From Halocaridina rubra (taxonomy: Eukaryota > Arthropoda > Malacostraca > Decapoda > Atyidae): DNA of 64,000 nucleotides. Both the position numbers and the translations under genes were made by a program. Where the stretch lies: contig JAXCGZ010011590.1 of NCBI GenBank assembly GCA_037179515.1, forward strand, positions 29,839 to 93,838, read 5' to 3'. The stretch's first letter is position 1. Every line of letters starts with the position of its first letter. The notes under the pieces are model-generated. The model worked only from the letters and a program-made list of their open reading frames with translations. It made no database searches and was not told the DNA's origin. Of the stretch, positions 39,425 to 50,124 are shown in pieces.

Positions 39425-40515
39425 TGTGGAGGATTTCCTGTGTGTTATTTACCCTTCGATCTTATAACCCCCCAAATTCGGAAATCCTGACACGGCTTCA
39501 GTAGAGGCCTACCACGATCTCAATTTTAAATCCTCTACCAATAAAATATAATTAATATTACATGCATAAACATACATGCAAATATTTTATATGGGGGTTT
39601 ATGAACTGCTGATATGTGAATATTTAAATAAACTCTCCTCACCTTAAAGTAAAACTTCCTCATACAGAATAATACATTTTCTAACAGACATTCTACCTAC
39701 GAGTGTTCAATTAAATGAGCTCATTCTGTCCCCCACACGTAGTTATAAATATTGTTAGAAATAAGGTAAATCTGCATTGCATATGTACTCATCTATCCGG
39801 ATAACCCTGATGTCGTCAGCAATCACGGGATTCCCAATCAAACTCATTGAATATCTTCTGATCCACGTATCTCTATAACGTTTTTCTACTTGAGTGTCTC
39901 GTAACGTGTCACGAAGACAACTAAATACTCTTCAACAAACTTATAAGTACTGTCAATGAACACACTAAACATGAGTGTCTCGTATCATCTCACGAGTACC
40001 ACTAATAATAAACTTATAAGTACTGTTAACAAACACAGTAAGAATGAGTGCCTCGTAGCATCTCACGACGGCAACTAACTTTATAAGCACTGTCAACAAA
40101 CACAGTAAGAATGAGTGCCTCATAGCATCTCACGACGGCAACTAACTATTTGTAAGAAAGACCCACAAACTCCTCTAGTTTGTCGGGGTCCTTGGTACTA
40201 GGACTAAGTTGACTTATGACTTGCTTACAACAGTTCTTTGTTCAACGAGGCGTTATCAAGGAGGTGAAGGGTTAATGGCTAAAATCCATTAGTGACCTAC
40301 ATTCCTTTCTCCACGCCTTCTACTGCCAGCCTCCCTAATAAACTACACATTATACATACGAATATACGTGTATACATGATAGAACTTAATAAGTATACAT
40401 GCGAAGTCTAAAAGTATACATTTATGCACTTACGTTACAATAAACGAAACTATATGCAAACTAACACTTACATAATGTACGTAGAAATAAACTGTCTTGA
40501 AATATATTCAAGACA
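39425..40515 (-). repeat. BEL/Pao LTR c (5' terminal LTR of the array)
   Basis: 1091 bp, ends TTCAAGACA at 40515, followed by the target duplication CTGAT (40516-40520). Confidence 0.95.
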
Positions 40516-40576
40516 CTGATAATAGAAAATATAGATATAGAATATATATGTGGAGACATAGATACAAAAATACAAA

Positions 40577-43500
40577 TTAATAATATACATAATCAGGGTT
40601 ACGATTAAATCTAACTCGACGAGATTTCGTAACAACAGATTGAGGTATTTTCTCTTCCATAACATCTTCATTATCAATATTTTCAGGAATAGATGCACTA
40701 CTAGGAATTAATGTATCAGAATCTGTGTCATTTGTGGAATTAGAATCAGAAAAATCATTATTTACACTTGGTTCAATCACATCAGAATTGACAGGTTCTG
40801 GCACAGAATCATTATTTACAGTAGGTTCTGTCTCATTAGAACTGATAGTTTTTGGTATTGAGGCAGGTTTCAATCTATCTACAGATACAGTAGTTAAATT
40901 TCCAGAAAGTTGACGTAGAATAAAATATTTATCACCACGTTCCACAACTTCAAGTGGACCAAAGTAGGGAGCCTCTAAAGGGCGACGTACACGATCCACT
41001 CTAACCCAAACATGTGTACATGATTCAAGATCTTTTGGAACATAAGGCTTAACAGAGGATGAATGAAGGTATCCATAAGAGGATTCAGAAAAATCTAATT
41101 CACGCATTCGAGATACAAATTCAGTGACAATTTCTTTTTGTTGTGCAAAAGAAGGAATTTCAGTTGTTACCATGATTTTAGGACTAAGTAGCATACTTTC
41201 TGTTACCAAAGTAAATGGAGAAACTCCAGACTCTGTAGGGACACATCTTAAACCTAAAAGTACTATTGGTAAAGAAGCAAGCCAATCATCTTTATGTGCC
41301 ATCAGAGATACTTTCAATACTCTATGTGATCTTTCAACCATGCCATTGGATTGAGGGTGATATGAAGTGGTACGCAGTCTATGAAATCCAATTATAGAGG
41401 AAAGTTGCTGAAATAATGCAGATTCAAACTGAGCACCTCTATCAGTAAAAACATATAATGGCACTCCAAAACGAGATACCCAACCTTTAATAAAAGCAAA
41501 AGCAACAGTGGTAGCAGAAATATCTGTGATGGGGATGGCTTCCAACCATCTAGTAGATCTGTCAATACAGGTAAGAACGTATTGTTCTGGTGCTGTAAAA
41601 GACTGGCCAGGGACTTTACTAGGAGGGAGAGGACCAACAATATCTAAATGTACAAATTCAAATCTCCCAAAAGGTGCTGTAAAATTTGTAATAGGAGCAC
41701 GGGTATGGCGGTGCACTTTAACCTGCTGACAAGAAGTACACTCTTTAGTCCAACTTCGAATATCTCGATCCATATTAGGCCAAAAGTACCTAGCTTTGAT
41801 AAGGCGCAACGTACCTTTGACTCCTGGATGTGAAATGTTATGCATAAGTTGAAATACTGATTTACGACAAGCTAAGGGAAGAAATGGTCTTGGATGGGGT
41901 GTTGACACGTCACAATATAAGTCATGATTCTGAATTTTTAAAAATTTTCAATCTCTCTTTGTAATTAAGAATTTCTGTGTCAGTGGATTGGCTCTCAGCT
42001 ATACTGGTTAAATCATGTAAGTCCACTGAGACAGAAGATACAGGTAATGGTCTGGAAAGACAATCTGCTACAATATTGTCTGCACCCTTGATATGTACAA
42101 CATCTGATATATACTCGCTAATTAAAGACCAATATCGTTGCTGTCTATCTGACTTGGCTGTATGAGGATTCTTAAATGCAAAAACAAGGGGTTTATGATC
42201 AGTAAATAAAACGGTTTCACGTCCTTCAATTACATGTTTAAATTTTAGTACAGCCAGATACGCAGCAAGCAGTTCTCGGTCAAAAGTAGAATAACACCTC
42301 TGAGTTTCTGATAATTTCTTTGAAAAGAATTCAATAGGGACAAATTTACCATCCTGAATTTGGTGTAACGCAGCTCCAGCTGCCACTTGGGAACAATCAG
42401 TCACCAGATGCAGTGGAGAATTACACTTATTAGTGAAATATGCAATGGTACAAGCATTGTTAAGTGACTAGCATTTACAAAGGCAGATTCTGCTTCCGAA
42501 TTCCATACTAGTTCTTTAGATTTAGGTTGTAATCTAATTAATTCGGTCAAAGGATATACAACATCAGCAAAATGCGGTACCATTTGTCTATAGTAATTGA
42601 GCATTCCTATAAACCTACGTAAGGCAGCAGAATCTGCTGGCTTAGGAAAATCAACAATATCTGTCTGTTTATGAGAACCAGGTTTTAAACCATTAGCAGT
42701 GATCAAATATCCTAAATATTCTATTTCATTTTTAAAGAATTCACATTTATCAATAGAAATTTTAAGATTATTAGAGCTTAGGATTTCAAATACTATAGAC
42801 AAATGTTTCTTGTGCTCTTCTGTATTCTCTGAAAATATCAGAATATCATCCAGGTAAATAAATACAAAATCAAGGTTTCTAAATAAATTGTCCATCAAAC
42901 GCTGAAAAGTGGCAGGGGCATTCCGAAGACCATAAGGCATATATAAATATTCAAATAGCCCAAAGGGTGTGGTTACTGCTGTCTTTTCAACATCTGAAGG
43001 ATTCATAGGGATCTGGTGATAGGCTTTTAACAAATCAATTTTACTGAATATCTTTTTCTTGTAAAGCTTTAATGACACACTACTAATATGTGGTAAAGGA
43101 TATTTATCTGGTTTGGTCAAAGTATTAAGTTGCCTAAAATCACCACATACTCTCCACTCTCCTGGCTTAGGTTTAGGAACTAAATGAATGGGTGAAGCCC
43201 AAGGTGATTTAGAGGGTTGTACAATACCCATATCCAACAACTGCTTAAATGCTTCCTTGGCGGCAGAATATTTGTCTGGAGCCAACGGACGACATCTAGC
43301 AAATGTCGGAGGAGAACTCCCTGTATCTATATAATGAAAAACATTAGAATTATTAGCTGTAAGAGGCTTAACACAGGACAAGAGTGAGGGAAAATCTTGG
43401 AACAACTGTTGTACAGAATCTGGTAAATAGTTCAAATTATTAATCACATAAGAAACATTATGATTTGCAATATCACCTTTTACAGAACATTGTGTTATAT

Positions 43501-43855
43501 TGTCATGTAAAGTTTTATTCTTACAATCAATAAACAATCCAAAATTGCAAAGAAAATCATTACCTAATAAAGGTGTACATACATCTGCAACAACAAATGT
43601 CCATTTAAATCGACGGCACAACTGCCGAATATCAAGGTCAAGAATAATTTCACCATAAACTTTTATTGACTCACCAGTGGCCATAGAAATATTAACTGCT
43701 GTTGGCCTTAATAAAATTTCTGAAACATATTTATAAGGAATAATGGAGACTGCTGCTCCTGTATCCACAGTGAAGACCATGTCACTACAACCTGTAGAAG
43801 TGGCAGAACAGAAGTGGCCGTAGCTACAATTTTCTCTTCTGTCTGCTTTATTAGT
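40577..43855 (-). pseudogene. Gypsy pol: protease, RT, RNase H, integrase (two frame breaks)
   Basis: Pol is in the +1 frame relative to gag and overlaps its end. Protease: FTVDTGAAVSIIP. RT: SPWASPIHLVPKPKPGEWRV, DLLKAYHQIPM, FGLFEYLYMPYGLRNAP, catalytic FIYLDDILIFS, then LGYLIT. A shift near 42467 leads to RNase H (42404-41922: DCSQVAAGAAL, DRELLAAYLAV, LFTDHKPLV, DNIVADCLSRP). A second shift near 41940 leads to integrase (41908-40577): HHCC zinc part (HNISHPGVKGT, CTSCQQ), catalytic HLDIVGP, FTDRGAQFES and GMVERSH (D, D, E), and a C-terminal RVDRVRRPLEAPYFGP region. The two shifts sit in short runs, so they could be real decay or sequencing error. Confidence 0.88.
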
Positions 43856-44669
43856 TTTCCGAACTAGGAAAATTCTGTGCGGGCGACGAGGACCTAGACG
43901 TTGATGCTGGGGACGGCGCTCTAGAAGAATCCTTCATCTGGATATTTTGAGATTTATTCGGCCATTGGCACCACGGATTGCACCATTTAGCCCGAGTTCC
44001 ATAATATAAATGGGCACGACAAACTATTGGACGTTGATTTTGATGGAACGGTAGCACTCCTAGGCCTACAGGTGGATTCTTGGAAATTGATACATACTGG
44101 GATGTACTAGCTTGATGAGAAACTGACGACTGATCAACAACATTGATGGGTTTAGCCCTATTATTATTTTGAGAAAATACAACTAGTTCATCTGCAAGCT
44201 TGCCTAAAGCTGGTAAATCCATATTTTGCTGAGAGGCTAAAACTGCCGAAATACTACTGGGAACTGCTTGCAAGAATTTATGTTTCACTAGGTCATCTGT
44301 TACTCCTAATTTAGAAGCAGTTCTGCGAATTTCTTCTAAATAAACTGAAGGCTTGCCATGCATTACTGTATTACTTATCAAATCATTGAAATGTTCAGGC
44401 TTGGTCTGTTCAAAAAGATTTGTGAGGTATGCTTTAATTATATCATAGTCTCTCCTATTTAAAGTGTCTTGGGGAACACGTTCTACAACAGTAGGGGGCA
44501 AGGCAGATAACACATGGAAAAATTTTGTTTCACTGGATTTCACATTAGCTAAGCCAAATTGAGCTTCAAGAATAGAAAACCACCCTGAAACGCAGGTGTC
44601 CATGAATGCAGGGGCTTTCACTGCTATGTGCTTGACAGCACTAGACTTATCATCATCAAAATCGGGCAT
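43851..44669 (-). CDS. Gypsy (CsRn1-like) Gag
   Basis: 272 residues starting MPDFDDDKSSAVKHIAVKAP. Capsid-type core in the middle (WFSILEAQFGLANVKSSETK, FFHVLSALPP, LEEIRRTASKLG). Near the C-terminus is CRAHLYYGTRAKWCNPWCQW, a Cys-His-Cys-Cys arrangement known from CsRn1-clade Gag proteins in place of the usual CCHC knuckle. Ends in a Ser/Pro-rich tail. The overlap with pol in a different frame suggests frameshift expression. Structural protein of the particle. Confidence 0.82.
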   Translation of the reverse strand: MPDFDDDKSSAVKHIAVKAPAFMDTCVSGWFSILEAQFGLANVKSSETKFFHVLSALPPTVVERVPQDTLNRRDYDIIKAYLTNLFEQTKPEHFNDLISNTVMHGKPSVYLEEIRRTASKLGVTDDLVKHKFLQAVPSSISAVLASQQNMDLPALGKLADELVVFSQNNNRAKPINVVDQSSVSHQASTSQYVSISKNPPVGLGVLPFHQNQRPIVCRAHLYYGTRAKWCNPWCQWPNKSQNIQMKDSSRAPSPASTSRSSSPAQNFPSSEN

Positions 44670-44835
44670 TGTTTATGACAGCTTATCTTGGAGTACAAAA
44701 ACTGAAAGAAACCTAGGCCTTGCCTACCGGTATGATGCTGAAGAAATTTTGTCACTTAGGCCTATCTTGTCAATTACAAATATCTTGTCACTCCTATATC
44801 TTGCCACTATCTAGTCACTTCGATGGTCACCACTT

Positions 44836-45211
44836 TGTAGTTCTTGTTTACAAGATATCAAGATTACCACAATATCATTTAATGTAACAAAATAGGCCAA
44901 AGTCATAATTATGCAGCAATTTTTATGTATTGAAAATGAACAGACCAAAAATATCACACTACACGAAAAAAAGGCGGCAATACAGAGTCAGTGTTGCCAT
45001 AAAAACAGAAAACCAAAACAATGTACAGTTCGTTATGACAAAAAGAAGCAAAATTAAGGGATCACTTTACAACAACAACAAAATTATTAATAAATAAAGT
45101 GAAAATATATATATATCAATTAATAAATAAATTAATATATAAATAAAGAAGACATATATCATACCACTACAACACTCCAAATAAAGAAAGAAAATACACT
45201 ATGCCACTACA
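44836..45211 (-). repeat. Gypsy 5' LTR
   Basis: 376 bp, TGTAGTTCTTG to CCACTACA on the plus strand. Followed outward by CTAC, which matches the left flank of the 3' LTR. Confidence 0.9.
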
Positions 45212-45215
45212 CTAC

Positions 45216-46148
45216 ATTGACAGCATTAAGAAGATCGGCACGATAGCAAGAAAAATTGGATACTCTCGAGGATATGCACCTCAGTGCTGTCAACTCAAGA
45301 GGGCATTCCTCATGATTGGCCAACTGGAGATAGCCTAACAATCTAACCTAACTTAAGGTGCTCTATATCCAGTTGCTTAATTATGAGATGAATTATCTCC
45401 AGTTGGCCAATTGTGAGGAGTGTTTTCTCCAGCTGACGGCGGTAAGGTGCGTCTTCTCCATATTATCTGAAAAATCTTCACAAACAATGGCATTACTTAA
45501 TTGGCTATTAATTTTTTTTTTTTATTTTAACTTTTATGACAATACCAGTAATTTCTTTAACAAGTGTTATCACTATTTTATCTTTCTTAGTACCCTTAAC
45601 ATAAAAACAGTTAGTGCAACTGAAGAGATTAATTGGTCAAATTAACGAAAGCTCTTGTATTGTACTTCAGATATATAACAATATATATCATTGTGGACAT
45701 TTACTTTATTTTCATATTAATTTTAGTTCTTTAATTATATAATTACATATTAGTAGCAGGGTTTGCCTCTTTCATTTTATATTTCTTATTTATTTTTCGT
45801 GCTCTTCCCCCAAATCCTTCCTGTTGGGTATTATGATGCATGCATATTCCGGTTACTGGAAGTCTCTTACCTGTAACAGATATAAATAATATACTTATTT
45901 ACTATCTTACATCATTTCAAATATATATAACAGATATAATTAAATATTTATTTACTATCCTACATCGTTGCAAATATATATAAACTCTCTAGGGTTTCCC
46001 TTAATGATAGAGACCAGGAAATAATGCATTAGGTATAAATAAAATACTTATATTTTACATGGATTATTTTTACAATGTGTTTTAATGCAGAATAATGGGA
46101 AATTACATAAAGAAATACTGCGTCACATTATATATTTAATACTGTATA
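45216..46148. other. Mostly unassigned flank with a 25-bp inverted repeat and a possible LINE 3' fragment
   Basis: Inverted repeat 45307-45331 / 45395-45419 around CCAACTGGAGAT. 45750-45840 resembles the 3' UTR of the LINE fragment at 58780-59192 (shared CGTGCTCTTCCCCC-like string). Otherwise nothing recognised. Confidence 0.45.
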
Positions 46149-46150
46149 TA

Positions 46151-46449
46151 CAGAAACTCCCCTAATTACAAACAAGTTAGGTCTCAGAATTCCTTTCGCA
46201 GAATTGTACATAACTTGTGCTTAGTTAAAAAAGTACCGTACAGTACATACATAATGCAGTACTGAATAGTACTTACACTAGACAATTAGTTACTGCTTAA
46301 AACATAAAGTATACAGATTTAATGAATTTTAATACAGTAATAACAATATACTGATACAGTACAGTACAGTAATACAAACATTGCTACATCGGTAGATAAT
46401 GGGTAAGTTTTGTTCGTAACTTGGTTTTTTGTAAATAGGGGAGCATCTG
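46151..46449. mobile_element. 299-bp MITE
   Basis: Terminal inverted repeats CAGAAACTCCCCTAATTACA (46151) and, on the minus strand from 46449, CAGATGCTCCCCTATTTACA, each continuing into an AAGTTA-type string. Left flank TA; the right flank reads TG. No coding content. CAG-start and TA target fit the Tigger/mariner group. Confidence 0.75.
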
Positions 46450-46523
46450 TGCTAAGTATCGTAATATATGTTTATACATCAAAATATATTCATAATTATT
46501 ATTACGATAGTAAAATCTATTTA

Positions 46524-47514
46524 CAGTAATCCCTCACTATATTGCAATTCACCTTCTGCGAATTCAGTGCATCATGGATTTTTTTGGCGAACATATGTAT
46601 TTTGTATCTCAGATTTTCTGGGAATATCACATGAATCCACGATATGTGGAAATATTAAAATTTCCAGTATTTTCATTATTTTGTTGATGAAAAAAAAAAT
46701 ATTTCCTAGCCCAAGAATAATAAAACAGTAAAAAACATAAATTTAAACACGTAACTCACAGTATTGCACCTTATGAAATACGATACCGGTATTGGCGTTT
46801 TGGAAAACACAAAGGGTCGCACCAACGTGAGATAGTACACGGGATGCTATTGGCTGATGGTGGCTGATGGGTGGGAGACGACGAATCACAAAATTGTTCT
46901 GTATACTGAGGTCTGATTGGCTTTGTGATTGAAGCTTGATTCTCCAAGCATCTTCCATTGTCTCGCCTCACCCATTCAGTCACTCATGTGTGCGCCTTTC
47001 TCGTTGTGCCTCTTAATGTTGTGCTTGTGTTTTTTGTGAAACTTTAGCTTGTGTATTTCAACCCCTGCAATGGCGCCCAAGCATCCCTCATCTTCAAAGG
47101 CTTCTGGTAGTGAGCCTAAGTGGCAGATTTTGACCATAGCAGATAAGGTAGAACTGTTAGATATGCTGAAGGAAGGAAGAAGTTTCTCTGCTATCGGCCG
47201 CCATTGGCTGTGCAGTACGTAAACGTCATCATCACGTCATTCGCGGTAAGCTTACCAATCACGTTCATATAGCTTTACGCTTGCTCGCCGTTATTTTTGG
47301 TAAACTTACCTGTCACACTAATATGAATTTTCACTTGGACGCTGTTATTAACAAAGTAAAGGGTGAGTTGTTAATAGTGCAGGGAGGGTTTAAACAGTAA
47401 AGGTAAAAATAAATGTACAATACCTGTAATAAATATGGTGCTACTACTTTGCAGATTTTCACCTTTTGCGGGTGGTCCTGGAACCAATCCCCCATGATAA
47501 ACGAGGGATCACTG
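46524..47514 (+). mobile_element. Internally deleted Tigger-2 relative (991 bp)
   Basis: Ends CAGTAATCCCTCACTATATT (46524) and, minus strand from 47514, CAGTGATCCCTCGTTTATCA, both beside TA. Contains a non-coding arm similar to 28000-28100, the first codons of a transposase, then a jump to subterminal-type repeats (GTGCAGGGAGGGTTTAAACA at about 47378). Confidence 0.85.
47070..47222 (+). pseudogene. N-terminal stub of a Tigger transposase
   Basis: ATG at 47070 followed by APKHPSSSKASGSEPK and the first helix-turn-helix (ILTIADKVELLDMLKEGRSF), ending at the internal deletion junction near 47205. It shows the ancestral start codon for the Tigger-2 transposase. Confidence 0.85.
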
Positions 47515-47516
47515 TA

Positions 47517-48634
47517 TTTATATATTGAAGTTATTCTATATCATACGACAATAGGGCATTTTCTGTGATAACATACAAACATTCATAACACTGCTCAAGA
47601 AGTTTTTCAAGTTTAGTTGTGTATGAATTGACCACCATAGGAGCAATGCCAGTGCTTAATGATTTCTAGTTCTTACAGTGTGATGTTACATAATCTCAGG
47701 ATTGGATGTGAGGAATTTTGTGATTTTTGACAAGATATAAACGCATTTCCTCTTTACCATGACACGAAGTTGGTATCACTGGAGCAAGCTGTATACAGTA
47801 GATCATGGGTGAGTATTGTTTTCTTGCATTATTGCATTTTTTTTTTTACTGGTAATTGTTAGAGGATGTAAGGTTTGTTTATTGTCTCATATATATCTTC
47901 ATACCTCAGAGCTAGGCATGGATCTCCATTAAACTTGATGGAAGAGGAAGAGCAGCCAACAAGATTTGGGCTAGTGAATAATTATTGCTCTCCTAAATGT
48001 AGCTATGTACGTATTGTAGAGAGTGCTGGTATTTGGCCGGGTATTAAGAAAACATCATGATGAAGAAAAAGTAAAAGTTTAAGGAAAAGGCAGAAATAAG
48101 AGAATAGATTCACTCGCTTGGCTTTACCGTTACAGCCTTATATTCGAAAGTCACTCTTTTTATTTACATCATGATAATCTTGAGGGTTGCTTGCAGGTTA
48201 GCTAATGGTCTCTGTTTGAGACTTTTAAGATATGAATAATATCTTGAGAATAAGAGTACATTGTTTGCACCATCAACTACATATGAATAAAAAATATCAT
48301 GCTTTCAAGAGGTAGGTTTATTATTGCATATTCAACCATCGAAGGTCTTTGATGTTTTGAGGGCTATTTTAGAAGTGTATTAATAGGATTTTGTGAAGTT
48401 GAAAGGGGATTGTCCTTTAGCTTATGAATTGCCTTTGGGGATCCAGTCATTAGCTGCAATATGCCATGAGGGGAGACCGGGACTGTAGGCTTGTTTGGTA
48501 ACTGTGTCTTGTACTGGTGCTCTCTTAAGAATTATGCATTGCCAGGAGGGATAAATGAATACAAGATAGATTCATAGATCAATATGTATAATGGGTCAAT
48601 TCCCTGCTTTTGCAGTCTGTGTAGTCTTGGTATT
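47517..48634. other. Unassigned sequence
   Basis: No open frame or repeat recognised. Confidence 0.4.
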
Positions 48635-48722
48635 GGCCAGGCAGTGACTTCTCCTCTTGGGTTATATAGGTTCTTTTGGGCATTTTCTTGCAAAAGAGTC
48701 CCGCTTCATCAAAATTAAAAAT
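48635..48722 (-). mobile_element. Short Tigger-1 transposase fragment
   Basis: Matches 21603-21690 of Tigger-1 (shared GGTTATATAGGTTCTTTTGG-like string, GGGCATTTTCTTSCAAAAGA). No termini present. It abuts the start of the minisatellite. Confidence 0.8.
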
Positions 48723-48754
48723 ATCCGACTTGTATTTAAAAAAAAAAGAAAAAA

Positions 48755-49525
48755 GTTTCCACTACTAACCAAACAATACATAAAAGGCTCCAATTTTAAC
48801 CAAATAAGGTATAAAAGGTTCCTCTACTTACCAGATAGTGAATAAAGGATTCCACTCTTTACCAAACAATATATAAAAGGTTTCACTTTTTACTGAACAA
48901 TGTATAAAAGGTTTCACTTTTTACCGAACAATGTATAAAAGGCTCCACTTTTTACCAAACAATATGTAAAAGGTTTCACTTTTTACCGAACAATGTATAA
49001 AAGGTTTCACTTTTTACCAAACAATATATAAAAGATACCACTTTTTACTAAAGAGTATGTAAAATATTCCACGTTTTATTGAACAATATATAAAAGGTTT
49101 CACTCTTTACCAAACCATACATGAAAGATTCTTTTTTTTTTACCAAACAATATATAAAAGGTTCCACTTTTTATTAAATATATAATAGGTTCCTCTTATT
49201 TTACCAAACAATATTAAAAGGTTCCTCTTCTTTACCAAACAATATATAAAAGGTTCCAATTTTTCCATGCTGAAATTAAAGGATCCATTTTATTAAAATC
49301 ATATAAAAATGGTTCTTTTTTTACTAAACAATGTTTAGATATTTCACTTTTTACCAAACAATTAATAAAAGGTTCCACTTCTTACCAAACAATATATAAA
49401 AGGTTCCACTTCTTACCAGACCATATAAAAATGGTTCCACTTTCTACCAGATACTAGATAAAGTTCCTGTGTTTACAAATAATATGTAACAGGTTCCTCT
49501 TTTTACCAAACATTGTATAACATGT
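48755..49525 (+). repeat. 32-bp minisatellite, about 23 copies, TATATAAAAGG in most units
   Basis: Degenerate tandem units of the form ACCAAACAATATATAAAAGG followed by TTCCACTTTTT. Copies differ by point changes and small indels, and the array fades at both ends. Confidence 0.93.
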
Positions 49526-49879
49526 TACTCATGAAATAGGCACCTGTTTTCTAAAAAAAATTCAGTTACAGTTCGTATTTTCCTGTAACCAATATACAAA
49601 TAAGCTACATCCAGATTTGTGCTCATAAATACAAAATCTCTAATTGACATAATCCTATAATTATTCAATTAAATTATAGACATAAATGAGATTCAAAGCA
49701 CATAATGAATATTCAGTAGATTATAATAGCAATTATAAAGATATAAATCAACATTCAATTTTTTTAATTTCATTTTGAATTTCAAAACTAACTGATCCAA
49801 TTCTTATACCGCCTCAACTGTCCATTGCCTGCCAATTCATGCGTCAATATGATATTAATTTCCATTCAGAGAAGGTATG
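49526..49879. other. Unassigned AT-rich sequence
   Basis: Nothing recognised. Confidence 0.4.
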
Positions 49880-50003
49880 TACTGACAGGTTAAAGCCCTT
49901 CCTAACACACCCACAGAAAGGCACTAGCAAGGACATCCAGCCTTAATTCCCCAGCTTCAATCTGTCTGTGTCCATCCCCGAATGGAAATTAATAGTGACA
50001 CAT
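49880..50003 (+). mobile_element. SINE-I, 3' part only
   Basis: Shares GACATCCAGCCTTAATTCCC, CTGTCTGTGTCCAYCCCC and the end AATWGTGACA with the SINE-I copies at 62226-62417 and 62463-62650. The tRNA-like head is missing. Confidence 0.7.
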
Positions 50004-50124
50004 AAAACATATAAAAAAATATGAATATTTAAAGTTATCATCTGAAAGTGGGTTTAAAATAAGTCCGTTTATTTCTTTAAATACCTGAATTGTACTTACA
50101 TAACTAATAAATACTAATATAACT

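Larger units (their letters stand above)
30069..40520 (-). mobile_element. Tandem BEL/Pao retrotransposon array: three LTRs, two internal regions, one target duplication
   Basis: Order on the plus strand: LTR a 30074-31162, internal 1 31163-34741, LTR b 34742-35832, internal 2 35833-39424, LTR c 39425-40515. A perfect 5-bp duplication CTGAT (30069-30073 and 40516-40520) flanks the whole array, so it behaves as one insertion. Each internal region has a primer-site-like TGGTCCTTCGAACCGGATGA adjoining its 5' LTR and a purine-rich GGAGGGGCCCAGGA adjoining its 3' LTR. Both internals encode only Gag, protease and a fragment of the post-RT region; the catalytic RT, RNase H and integrase are missing, so the element is non-autonomous. 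Confidence 0.92.
29653..45211 (-). mobile_element. Ty3/Gypsy LTR retrotransposon, CsRn1-like, about 5.1 kb without the nested insertion
   Basis: Two LTRs of about 375 bp (29653-30026 and 44836-45211) with ends TGTAGT...ACTACA and a 4-bp flanking duplication CTAC (29649-29652, 45212-45215). Next to the 5' LTR (44835 downward, minus strand) is TGGTGACCATCGAAGTGA, close to the tRNA-Trp-type primer site expected for this clade. Next to the 3' LTR is the purine-rich GGCAGGGGAGTGT. gag and pol lie between 44669 and 40577. A BEL/Pao tandem (30074-40515) interrupts it about 60 bp after the integrase stop. Confidence 0.88.

Noticed and set aside
31211..45211. Endogenous retrovirus with an envelope gene
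   Set aside because: Neither the Gypsy nor the BEL element has an envelope-like frame after pol; both are LTR retrotransposons.
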